Shown here one piece after another: positions 1-6,929 of a stretch of 7,341 bases of DNA. The DNA comes from Fibrobacter sp. (GTDB lineage Bacteria; Fibrobacterota; Fibrobacteria; Fibrobacterales; Fibrobacteraceae). Position 1 is the stretch's first letter. Every line of letters begins with the position of its first letter. The position numbers and the translations under genes are program-made. The notes below the pieces were generated by a model, which did not search any database, was not told the origin of the DNA, and was given only the letters and a program-made list of their open reading frames with translations. The stretch is taken from positions 1-7,341 of the forward strand of contig DUVD01000096.1 of NCBI GenBank assembly GCA_012841225.1. Reading direction: 5' to 3'.

Positions 1-300
1 CCCGAAAGAATTCTTTTGATTTCTTCAAATTTATTTGAAGCCGCAAAAGAGGTAAAACGCTTTCGACGAGAGGGTTATATGTTGCGAAAAACCGTTCCAA
101 TGGACTTAGAGCCAGGAAAAAAATCACTTGAAGTCTTGTTTCTTTTTGTACCTGATCGAGCGGGTATTTTAGGTGATAAAAAAATCTTAAGTAAAAAAAA
201 GAACACGAAAATCATTTTTGAACCCAAAAAAGCATTAAAAAATGGCGATGCACCGCATTTTATTCAAAGGAAAAAGCCTACTTTCTCCAGAAAAGGTTAA
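1..300 (+). CDS. C-terminal part of a TrmA/RlmD-like RNA methyltransferase-family protein (5' end cut off)
   Basis: The frame is open from base 1, so this is the 3' end of a longer gene; a TTG at 16 could be read as a start but sits inside what looks like the core fold. The visible 99 residues begin with a strand and an ISSN motif (bases 19-30), then an amphipathic helix, GY, a PMDLEP motif and SLEV (bases 124-135). This matches my recollection of the end of uracil-C5 RNA methyltransferases (VSCNP, GY, DMFP, HVE). The Ser at 25-27 falls where the family has its nucleophilic Cys, and the Glu at 130-132 lies 35 residues later, the spacing expected for the general base in RlmD. The Cys is therefore replaced, so activity is doubtful. 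After the fold comes a 49-residue tail rich in Lys/Arg (15 residues), perhaps RNA-binding, containing runs of 7 and 8 A. Family assignment rests on a short segment and is moderate. Confidence 0.55.
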   Translation, partial: PERILLISSNLFEAAKEVKRFRREGYMLRKTVPMDLEPGKKSLEVLFLFVPDRAGILGDKKILSKKKNTKIIFEPKKALKNGDAPHFIQRKKPTFSRKG

Positions 301-345
301 ATTAAAGGTAAATTCAACGTAACTTCTTAATATACAAAGGGTTGC

Positions 346-351
346 AAAAGG
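346..351 (+). promoter_or_regulatory. Ribosome binding site for the LysM protein gene
   Basis: AAAAGG lies 9 bases before the ATG at 361. It favours this start over the in-frame ATG at 370, for which the spacing would be 18. I found no convincing sigma70 promoter in the 60 bases between the upstream stop and this gene, so transcription may come through from upstream. Confidence 0.6.
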
Positions 352-360
352 TAAGCTGCA

Positions 361-1524
361 ATGAATCAAATGAAACTATTAAGCCTCTTGCTTGGATCTT
401 TGGCATTAGTCGCAGGAGCCTATTTTGTTAAAAAAGGTGACACTCTATGGGATCTGAGTGAAACATTTTTAAACGACCCCTTTGCTTGGCCCGACCTATG
501 GGAAAACAACCGGCACATCGAAGACCCACATTGGATTTACCCTGGGGATTCCATTTACATGGGAGAGCTCAACGAAGGCGTTCAGGCAGCTCGTCCTTCT
601 CAAAGCAAAAGGAATTGCTATTCAGCTGTAGCAGATTCATCTTTGCCAAAAACAATTAAGGCTGTTGGTTGCGATGAAAATGAAAAGAGAGACAACAACT
701 TTGAAGACATGATCGGCAATTTAAGAAGTAAGTCTAAAATAAAAGAAAAACAAAAAGCGAACGACGAGTATTTTTATCAAAAACGCGCTGACTCTAAAAT
801 TTTTAACGGGTACTATCAAATTTTAGCTCCTGAGATTTTTTCTATTCAAGAATTGAAAGACGATCAGCGCTGGTTTTCAATTCAATCTGGAGAGCGCATT
901 GCTCCGCTACTTCACATGATCGAAAACGAAGTTGTTGTTGGCATTGGCCACACTACAAGTCCAGGCTTGAAGAAAGGCACCTTAATCGAAATCTGGGAAG
1001 CTAAAAAAATAATGTTGATTAAGCCGGGCGCGAAAGACTACGATCAGACCGCTCTCCTTCAAATATCAGGGTACGCAAAAATAACCGCTATTGGGGACAC
1101 ACTTTCGAGGGCCATTATAGTTCAGGGTTTTAGAGAAATAGACTTGTCGAAAAGCAAGGCGAAACTAAAAGAAACTGAGGTTACTATTAATGTGAAAGGC
1201 TATACTCCTATTGCCGAAGTAAATGTAGATGACATGGCTTATGTTCGCTATGCCATAGATCCATCTTTGGTTATAAGCGCGTATTCATACACAATTGTCG
1301 ATAAAGGAACTTCTTCTGGCTTTAACACTGGCAATGGCGTTGCGATATGGGAAGAAGACCTCTCTGATCCAGGACTTCCTCCTAGACTTCTTGGCAGAGG
1401 AATCATTTCTAGAGCTAAAGAAAATCAATCTGCTGTATTAATTCGAGAAATTTATTCTAACAACCGTCGTATTAAACTAGGCCATCGCGTCTCTTTGACT
1501 CACGAAGCTCAATTAGTGCAGTGA
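361..1524 (+). CDS. Secreted LysM-domain protein with duplicated C-terminal domain
   Basis: A 387-residue exported protein. Residues 1-20 form a signal peptide (basic MNQMK, hydrophobic core, AGA before a probable signal peptidase I cut after A20). The mature protein starts directly with a LysM domain (about 21-67): KKGDTLWDLS, then a WPDLW segment and PHWIYPGDSIYM, the extended LysM type seen in several diderm phyla. LysM modules bind N-acetylglucosamine-containing glycans, mostly peptidoglycan, so the protein probably sits in the periplasm. A charged, low-complexity linker (68-145) holds the only two Cys (C86, C104), which could form a disulfide. The C-terminal half (about 155-380) is beta-rich with two related units: TTSPG...IWE at 198-213 and GTSSG...IWE at 316-331, each followed by a G-x(2,3)-I...A-x-x-x-x segment. 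No catalytic motif is visible, so it is more likely a structural or adaptor protein than a hydrolase. It follows the methyltransferase-like gene by 60 bases. Confidence 0.85.
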   Translation: MNQMKLLSLLLGSLALVAGAYFVKKGDTLWDLSETFLNDPFAWPDLWENNRHIEDPHWIYPGDSIYMGELNEGVQAARPSQSKRNCYSAVADSSLPKTIKAVGCDENEKRDNNFEDMIGNLRSKSKIKEKQKANDEYFYQKRADSKIFNGYYQILAPEIFSIQELKDDQRWFSIQSGERIAPLLHMIENEVVVGIGHTTSPGLKKGTLIEIWEAKKIMLIKPGAKDYDQTALLQISGYAKITAIGDTLSRAIIVQGFREIDLSKSKAKLKETEVTINVKGYTPIAEVNVDDMAYVRYAIDPSLVISAYSYTIVDKGTSSGFNTGNGVAIWEEDLSDPGLPPRLLGRGIISRAKENQSAVLIREIYSNNRRIKLGHRVSLTHEAQLVQ

Positions 1525-1551
1525 GTAAAATGACTCGCTCCACTATTTTTT
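1520..1551 (+). terminator. Weak terminator-like hairpin with T-run between LysM gene and kinase gene
   Basis: Bases 1520-1526 can pair with 1533-1539 (7 pairs, one G-T wobble) around a 6-base loop. After a 6-base gap comes a run of six T (1546-1551). The left arm includes the LysM stop codon. The stem is short and the gap to the T-run is longer than in strong intrinsic terminators, so it may only attenuate read-through into the kinase gene, or be chance. Confidence 0.3.
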
Positions 1552-1556
1552 AAGAG
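1552..1556 (+). promoter_or_regulatory. Probable ribosome binding site of the sensor kinase gene
   Basis: AAGAG lies 9 bases before the ATG at 1566 and partly fits the Shine-Dalgarno consensus. An in-frame TAA at 1551-1553 rules out any earlier start for the kinase. Another ATG at 1562, out of frame, opens only a five-codon frame ending at 1579 and overlaps the kinase start; it would also be in range of this site but with poorer spacing. Confidence 0.4.
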
Positions 1557-1565
1557 CAGCGATGT

Positions 1566-3611
1566 ATGAGGTTTTCTAAAAGCAATCCTATTCTCATCGC
1601 TTTGTTTTTCGGCGGAATCATCCTTCCCACCGCTATTCTCTCTATTTTAAGTTTTAGAAATATTCAAAATGAAACGTTTTTAGCAAAAAAAACATTCGAA
1701 GAGAATTTAAAATCATTTAAAGGGGAGCTAGAAGCGGGAGTTCAAAAAGAACAAAATAAAATACTACTAGAAGCTAAAGCAGCGTCTCAATTCCTCTACG
1801 AGCAACCTCAAAACTTATTAGAATTTGGAAAATCCTCTTCTTTTAAAGAGGTAAGCGGAATCAGCACCATTTTTCTTTTCAATAAAGATACGATTGTCTA
1901 CCCAAATATTATTTCTCATTTTTTTTATGAACCATCTCAATGGCCTCAAACAAAGTATTCATCACTAGAACAGCAGCTCTTCAACGAAGAAAAAAACAAA
2001 ACAAATTTAGAAAAAATTTACCTCGCTAGGTCACTTAGGTTAATGCACGGGCAAGTTCAAAGTAAAACAGAACAGGTTCAAAATTTACTGGGTGTTCTGC
2101 GAATGGCTTATAAAAACAAAAATTACGATGAAGCACTTCGTATTATTGCTGTTTTAGAAAATCGTCCAAAATTAGAAAGTTATTTACACATTCAGCTTAG
2201 AGAATCTATTCAACTTTTACATTTTGAAATTCTAGTCGAGCAAAAGAAACACGAAGAGGCTCAAAACTTATGCTTAATGGAATTGAATCGTTTTTTGCAA
2301 AACCCACACATTAACGATATAAGTGCCACCCGTTATTTTTTTGAAACCACCTTTAATCGAATTTTATCTTTTGAAAAATTAAGTCAAGAAACTAGGGAAG
2401 CCTTTTGGAATCTACGAGAAAACTTTAATAGGCAACTGACTCACACCGAAATTCTTTATGAGCACCTCGCTTTCTTTAAAAAAATACTAGCGGATAACCT
2501 ATCGCCAAAAGAGGGCATTTTATATCGTTTCGATAATAATGATTTATTTTTTAGAATGTCTTACCCATGGCTTTCTGGTGATCAAGTAGTTATAGGGAAG
2601 ATAGACCAATTAAAATATCAAGAGCGAATTCGCTCAAGAGTGCAGACAATAGCTAGAGAATGGAAAATGATTCCCTACACTGTTAGCAATGCAGCAGACT
2701 CGATTCTATCTGGATCTATCCCTAAAAATGGGTTTATTTTAGAGCAGCATATTTTAGGTCAAGACTTAAACTGGACTCTTACTCTATACCAAAAAGACCA
2801 AAAGGAAATTCATAAAGAAACAAACCATAAGATATTTTTGCTGTACGGGTTAGTTGGCTTCTCTCTTATTACCGTTTTGTTTGGCTCCTTTTTTATGTTT
2901 CGCTTTTTAAGTGAAGAGCAAAAGCTTTTATTTATGAAAGCCAACTTTTTGTCTAGCGTTTCCCACGAACTAAAAACGCCTTTAACCTCCATTAAAATGT
3001 TTGCCGAAATGATGGCACGGGGGCGGGTGCAAAAACCAGAGAAAATACAAGAGTATTCCTCATTAATAGGCAAGGAATCGACCCGTCTAGAAAATCTTAT
3101 TGCTGCTATTTTAAACTACACTCGAATGGAGCATTCCTCTACCGCATTTAAATGGGAGCGTTTAGACTTAGGGCTTTGCGCCGAAACTGTTTTTGGCGCT
3201 CTTTTTGATATTGCAGAAAGTAAAGCATTAGAAATGAACTCGCGCTTTGAAAAAGATCTTTTTGTAATGGGAGATTACACCGCTTTATATAGCTTAATGC
3301 AGAGTTTAATTGAAAACGCAATTAAATACACCAATTCGCCTGGGTCTATCTTTGTCCAGATTTATGAAGAAAACAAAAAAGTGGTGTTTTCGGTAACCGA
3401 TACAGGAATTGGAATACCCCCTTCTGAACAAAAGAATATATTTAATGACTTCTATCGAGTTGGCGATGAAATGACTAGAAGCACAAAAGGCTCGGGGCTA
3501 GGACTCGCTATAGTCAAACGAGTCGCTGATACGCATAAAGCGTCAATCTCTTTACAGAGCCGTTTAGAAAAAGGTTCTACATTTACAGTACGATTTAAAA
3601 AGGCTGAGTAA
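1566..3611 (+). CDS. Membrane-bound sensor histidine kinase with large extracytoplasmic domain
   Basis: A 681-residue two-component kinase. Membrane segments are at about 8-29 and 423-445, leaving roughly 390 residues outside the inner membrane. That sensor region begins with a charged coiled-coil-like helix (35-75), has a helical middle with TPR-like hairpins (about 175-242: NYDEAL, KKHEEAQ) and ends in a beta-rich part (316-408) with an LNWTLTLY strand shortly before the second membrane segment. No HAMP domain is visible: segment two runs almost straight into the dimerisation helix. The kinase core is complete: H-box SHELKTPLTS with phospho-acceptor H467, N-box ENAIKY (N584), G1 box DTGIGIP (612-618), F-box IFNDFYRV (625-632) and G2 box GSGLGL (642-647). 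It should autophosphorylate and pass phosphate to D53 of the regulator encoded one base downstream. The stimulus is unknown; the sensor domain matches nothing I can name. Confidence 0.93.
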   Translation: MRFSKSNPILIALFFGGIILPTAILSILSFRNIQNETFLAKKTFEENLKSFKGELEAGVQKEQNKILLEAKAASQFLYEQPQNLLEFGKSSSFKEVSGISTIFLFNKDTIVYPNIISHFFYEPSQWPQTKYSSLEQQLFNEEKNKTNLEKIYLARSLRLMHGQVQSKTEQVQNLLGVLRMAYKNKNYDEALRIIAVLENRPKLESYLHIQLRESIQLLHFEILVEQKKHEEAQNLCLMELNRFLQNPHINDISATRYFFETTFNRILSFEKLSQETREAFWNLRENFNRQLTHTEILYEHLAFFKKILADNLSPKEGILYRFDNNDLFFRMSYPWLSGDQVVIGKIDQLKYQERIRSRVQTIAREWKMIPYTVSNAADSILSGSIPKNGFILEQHILGQDLNWTLTLYQKDQKEIHKETNHKIFLLYGLVGFSLITVLFGSFFMFRFLSEEQKLLFMKANFLSSVSHELKTPLTSIKMFAEMMARGRVQKPEKIQEYSSLIGKESTRLENLIAAILNYTRMEHSSTAFKWERLDLGLCAETVFGALFDIAESKALEMNSRFEKDLFVMGDYTALYSLMQSLIENAIKYTNSPGSIFVQIYEENKKVVFSVTDTGIGIPPSEQKNIFNDFYRVGDEMTRSTKGSGLGLAIVKRVADTHKASISLQSRLEKGSTFTVRFKKAE

Positions 3612-3612
3612 A

Positions 3613-4323
3613 ATGGAAAGTAAAATTTTAATTGTTGAAGATGAAGAAATTATCCGCTTAGGGCTTCAAGATAACTTCGAGCTTGAGAACTATATTGTGG
3701 AAACTGCGGTAGATGGTGAAGAAGCCATAGCTAAAGCAGATTCATTTCGACCTGATCTTGTTATTCTTGATCTCATGATTCCTAAAAAGAGTGGTTTTGA
3801 AGTTTGTCGTGTTATACGAAAAAAACATCCCAACTGCTTTATTATAATGCTTACCGCTAAAACAGAAGAAACGAGTAAAGTCGCTGGGTTAGAAATGGGT
3901 GCCGATGATTATGTCACGAAGCCGTTTTCTATTTTAGAGCTTTTAGCAAGGGTAAAGGCTTTTTTACGCCGCGCAGCAGATCTAAAAGCGACAACCGATA
4001 ATGCGTCGGTAGTTCCAGATGTGATTCGCTTTGCAGACATTGAATTGAACTTCAAAAAGTATGAAGCAATCAAGAAAGACGAGCCTTTAGAAATGTCCGC
4101 TCGCGAATTTCAGATTTTAAAGTACTTTTGGCAACACCGAGGCGAAGTCGTTCTACGCGAAGACCTCTTACAAAACATTTGGGGATACACCCCAGAAAAC
4201 ATGCCTACCACAAGAACTATTGACAACCACATCGTCAACCTAAGAAAAAAATTAGAAGACGATCAAGCAAACCCTAAAATCATTCTTTCTATACGTGGAG
4301 CAGGCTATAAATTTGATGCCTAA
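3613..4323 (+). CDS. OmpR/PhoB-family response regulator
   Basis: A 236-residue DNA-binding regulator of usual family length. The receiver domain (about 3-120) has the acidic pair E9/D10, phosphorylation site D53 in VILDLMIP, switch T81 and conserved K103 in the TKPF motif. A linker (120-133) leads to an OmpR-type winged helix (about 136-234) with the typical MSAREFQIL helix, the RTIDNHIVNLRKKLE recognition helix and the closing IRGAGYKF wing. All key residues are present, so it should be a working phosphorylation-dependent transcription factor for the kinase just upstream. An AAGG at 3600-3603, inside the end of the kinase gene, sits 9 bases before the ATG, and one base separates the two genes, implying translational coupling. 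Its target genes cannot be read from the window; the downstream overlapping gene is the nearest candidate. Confidence 0.96.
   Translation: MESKILIVEDEEIIRLGLQDNFELENYIVETAVDGEEAIAKADSFRPDLVILDLMIPKKSGFEVCRVIRKKHPNCFIIMLTAKTEETSKVAGLEMGADDYVTKPFSILELLARVKAFLRRAADLKATTDNASVVPDVIRFADIELNFKKYEAIKKDEPLEMSAREFQILKYFWQHRGEVVLREDLLQNIWGYTPENMPTTRTIDNHIVNLRKKLEDDQANPKIILSIRGAGYKFDA
4297..4304 (+). promoter_or_regulatory. Shine-Dalgarno-like site that supports the ATG at 4316
   Basis: GGAGCAGG lies inside the last codons of the response regulator; its AGG (4302-4304) ends 11 bases before the ATG at 4316. The earlier in-frame GTG at 4295 has no such motif upstream and would add seven residues ahead of an otherwise normal signal peptide. 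Spacing is slightly long, so re-initiation by ribosomes finishing the regulator may contribute. Confidence 0.4.
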
Positions 4324-6823
4324 AATACTTTCAATTTGTATAGTGCTTTTGCTTTCTACGCAAGCGACATGGGCAGTTAAGATGGCCACGTCGGTAAAAG
4401 AGGCTTTATACTTATTTGAAATTAAAGGCGAATTTAGCAAAGCGGTTAAAATACTCGAAAACGTCATTAACGTTGGCGATGCGGACGATAAGAACAACGC
4501 CTATTTTTACCTCGCTAAAATTCAAGATTTAAGCGGCAATGCCTCCATTGCCTCTTTGTATTACACTCAAAGTCTTATGGAAACAAAAAATCCAAGCGAT
4601 GCGTATTGGATTTCAGAACAGTTAGCGCGCCTTTCGCCCGAGCCAGAAAAACTAATTGAACAAAGTTTTTTACTAAAAAGTCCAATATATAAGTATTTTA
4701 ATACCCCTTCTGATCAGTATTTCTTATTAGAAAACAGAGAGATTATTCAAATTAATAAAGGGGTGCGATCCCCTGTTACGGCTAAATTACCTGGCATTGC
4801 TCAAATCCATTCTATTGCGCCGAACGGCATTTGGTATAGTAACACAGAGACTCAAGAGCTCTTCTTTCAGCCATTACAGTCCAAAACACCCACAAAAACA
4901 TATCCTCTTAAAAATAAAGTGGATGATTTATTTGCCTTACCCGCAAATCAAGCGTTAGTCGTTTCGGGCAATGACCTTTTTTTAGCCACTAATGAAGGCA
5001 TCCGTTTTAGTATAAAAAATCAATACAACGGTTGCACGCTAGTGGGTTTTTACGAATTTTTAAATCGTTTTGTCATCAATTGTCCAGACAACGCTCTTCA
5101 TTTTATTCAAATAGAAACAGGTCAAGAAGATCATGTTATTTCGCAATTAGACCCAATCACCCATGTTCAGCTTGAACCAAATGGAGTGTTAATCGCTTCA
5201 GGTCACTCAATCTGGTTTTACAAACCCGATGAAAACACGCCTTTGATTTGGAAATACTCCAACGTTAATATAGAAGACCTTGTTTTCTTTGAAAAAAACA
5301 TTGCTTTTTTAGAAACATCAGGAAAGGTTACCTTCTTAGATAAAAAAAATGGCTTTCCTATCTCTTCTATGCAATCAGATGCCTCTTGGATTTTTCCTAT
5401 GGCGACAGGCTCTCTCGGTCTATTTAGCAAAGAAGGGAACATCATCGCTGTAGATACAGTGTTACGACCCCTTTGGAAGTTCCATTTGGGAATTCCTTTT
5501 CAAGAAGCTCCCTTTAAAGTCGATGACAAAATTTATGCCGTTTTAACAAATCGCACTGTTTTGGCGTTGAACGCTCTTCATTACGGCAAGAAACCTTTGC
5601 TGTCGACCATCCTTGTCACAGAGGCAAATAGGCTCGCTTCGCGAAAGCAATGGAAAGAACTATCCCCATTGCTCGACTCCTTACTTCAAATTGAACCTGG
5701 CAACGCCGAAGGTTGGTTTTTAAAAGCACTGCTCGCCGAGACGCTTCAATCTAACGAAAAAGAGAAACAAAAAGCTTGGACCGAGGCCGTACGTTTGTCA
5801 TCTGGGGTCTCTCAAAAATCAAACCTTATTTTATCACGATACAGCAAAATGATAGGGGCTAAATTCACCCAAATATTACAGCTCTCACCCAAAACATCTT
5901 ACCCTCAATTTTTTGGAAATAAAAAGAACCTTTATACCGTAGATGTCGCCGCTCAAACTCTTCAAAACATCAATTCTGAAACAGGTGAAGTACGCTGGGT
6001 AAGTAATTTAGGGAAGCTAGCAAGTAGTCCTGTCATGGCAAATGATGAAACCTCTCTTGCCATAGCGTCTGGATTTAAGATCCATGTTCACGAGTTATTA
6101 AAGGAAGGGGGAACTAAAACATTTGAATTACCAGGAAAACCCTTCCATATTGAATACACGAACAACGCCATCTATATTTCAACTTGGAATGGTTTTTTAG
6201 TCAAGCTATTAAAGCCCAATTTGGACCTCGCTTGGTCCAGAAAAATATTCACAATGCCCTTCCATTTTACTGCTAAAGGCAATGATCTTTTCGTCGCTAG
6301 TCTTGAGGGCGAGGTCCTAAAGCTATGGCATTCCTCCGGCCAAATTAAGCAATCGGTAACCAGTTTACAGACCACGATAACCCATTTAGAAGCAATTGAC
6401 TCCCTTGTTTCGGTAACAAATGCTGATAATAAAATCTTTTTGTACTCGACTAATTCAAACGAACTTCTTAAAACTATCACGACGCCATCTGACATTACAT
6501 CACTTCAATTCGTTGAAAACAGCCTAGAAACGCAACTTTTGATTGGTTTATCAAACCAGCAAATTGCTTTATACACAGCTAAAACAGGATCTCTAATATG
6601 GAATTATTCTGGAACACGCTCTGTTTTCGTTACTCCTGTGGTGCACAATGGCATTGCCTGGATTGATCAAGGTAGCGAGGTCATCGGTATTTCGATTAAT
6701 ACTGGTAAAGTGGAACATCGCTTTAAAACACCAGGAGGTGCAAGCTCTCCATTTATTATAGATAAAACTATTTTTACAGCCTCTTCAAAAAGGCTTTTAT
6801 ATGCTTTTTCATTGCCTTTTTAG
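4316..6823 (+). CDS. Exported TPR and double beta-propeller (PQQ-like repeat) protein
   Basis: An 835-residue protein, counted from the ATG at 4316, which overlaps the regulator's end by 8 bases. Residues 1-20 are a signal peptide (MPK, hydrophobic ILSICIVLLL, cut after TWA); there is no lipobox. Four regions follow. Residues 24-108 are TPR-like helices (LYLFEIKGEFSKAVKILE, AYFYLAKIQDLSG). Residues 125-420 are beta-strand repeats resembling a degenerate propeller. Residues 428-495 are a second TPR-like hairpin (WKELSPLLDSLLQIEPGNAEGWFLKA). Residues 515-835 are a clearer PQQ-like propeller, with repeats such as NSETGEVRW (553-561), TAKTGSLIW (754-762) and INTGKVEHRF (794-803). Such propellers are usually protein-binding scaffolds, BamB-like, and no cofactor or enzyme site is evident. 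Mature Cys residues are only C240 and C256, a possible disulfide. Placement behind a kinase and regulator suggests a periplasmic partner or target of that system; this is inference from gene order. Confidence 0.85.
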   Translation: MPKILSICIVLLLSTQATWAVKMATSVKEALYLFEIKGEFSKAVKILENVINVGDADDKNNAYFYLAKIQDLSGNASIASLYYTQSLMETKNPSDAYWISEQLARLSPEPEKLIEQSFLLKSPIYKYFNTPSDQYFLLENREIIQINKGVRSPVTAKLPGIAQIHSIAPNGIWYSNTETQELFFQPLQSKTPTKTYPLKNKVDDLFALPANQALVVSGNDLFLATNEGIRFSIKNQYNGCTLVGFYEFLNRFVINCPDNALHFIQIETGQEDHVISQLDPITHVQLEPNGVLIASGHSIWFYKPDENTPLIWKYSNVNIEDLVFFEKNIAFLETSGKVTFLDKKNGFPISSMQSDASWIFPMATGSLGLFSKEGNIIAVDTVLRPLWKFHLGIPFQEAPFKVDDKIYAVLTNRTVLALNALHYGKKPLLSTILVTEANRLASRKQWKELSPLLDSLLQIEPGNAEGWFLKALLAETLQSNEKEKQKAWTEAVRLSSGVSQKSNLILSRYSKMIGAKFTQILQLSPKTSYPQFFGNKKNLYTVDVAAQTLQNINSETGEVRWVSNLGKLASSPVMANDETSLAIASGFKIHVHELLKEGGTKTFELPGKPFHIEYTNNAIYISTWNGFLVKLLKPNLDLAWSRKIFTMPFHFTAKGNDLFVASLEGEVLKLWHSSGQIKQSVTSLQTTITHLEAIDSLVSVTNADNKIFLYSTNSNELLKTITTPSDITSLQFVENSLETQLLIGLSNQQIALYTAKTGSLIWNYSGTRSVFVTPVVHNGIAWIDQGSEVIGISINTGKVEHRFKTPGGASSPFIIDKTIFTASSKRLLYAFSLPF

Positions 6824-6831
6824 ACCTTTAA

Positions 6832-6863
6832 ACAGTCTTAATCCGATTGTAAAATCTTTTTTT
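6832..6863 (+). terminator. Weak intrinsic terminator-like structure after the propeller gene
   Basis: Bases 6832-6837 can pair with 6845-6850 (6 pairs including one G-T wobble; 7-base loop), and a run of seven T follows at 6857-6863. An alternative small hairpin pairs GATT 6845-6848 with AATC 6853-6856, placing the stem directly against the T-run. Both stems are short and AT-rich. Position, just after the stop at 6823 and before a new promoter, makes an operon end here plausible. Confidence 0.4.
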
Positions 6864-6874
6864 CTTCCTTTTCA

Positions 6875-6903
6875 TTTAAAAATATCATTATCTTTTATAT
6901 AAT
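6875..6903 (+). promoter_or_regulatory. Sigma70-type promoter for the solute-binding lipoprotein gene
   Basis: A perfect -10 hexamer TATAAT (6898-6903) lies 17 bases after TTTAAA (6875-6880), which matches the -35 consensus at four of six positions. Transcription would begin near 6910, giving a leader of about 20 bases that includes the GGGG at 6921-6924 as a weak ribosome binding site. A pyrimidine-rich, T-rich stretch (6855-6873) lies just upstream of the -35. I see no clear operator repeat. Confidence 0.6.
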
Positions 6904-6929
6904 AGTTGTAAACCATCGTTGGGGTTATA

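Noticed and set aside
16..300. A complete 94-residue gene starting at TTG 16
   Set aside because: The frame stays open to base 1 and the residues around the TTG continue the conserved core strand, so this is the end of a longer gene.
305..336. Promoter for the LysM gene with -10-like TAATAT (328-333) or TATACA (331-336)
   Set aside because: No -35 hexamer with more than chance similarity occurs at 16-18 bases upstream.
1495..1531. Promoter for the kinase gene from TTGACT (1495-1500) and TAAAAT (1526-1531)
   Set aside because: Both hexamers look good alone, but the spacing is 25 bases, too long for a sigma70 promoter.
1562..1579. Five-codon leader reading frame overlapping the kinase start
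   Set aside because: It is very short, its spacing to the SD-like site is poorer, and overlaps of this kind arise easily by chance.
2810..3073. Minus-strand 87-residue reading frame inside the kinase gene
   Set aside because: It lies opposite the membrane segment and H-box coding region, whose + strand frame has full conserved motifs; its own sequence shows no domain.
4252..4497. Minus-strand 81-residue reading frame across the regulator-propeller junction
   Set aside because: It is antisense to two well-supported genes and shows no recognisable domain.
5218..5445. Minus-strand 75-residue reading frame inside the propeller gene
   Set aside because: It is a shadow of the long + strand frame, without a recognisable protein feature.
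6172..6495. Minus-strand 107-residue reading frame inside the propeller gene
   Set aside because: It is opposite clear propeller repeats and shows no recognisable domain or signal sequence.
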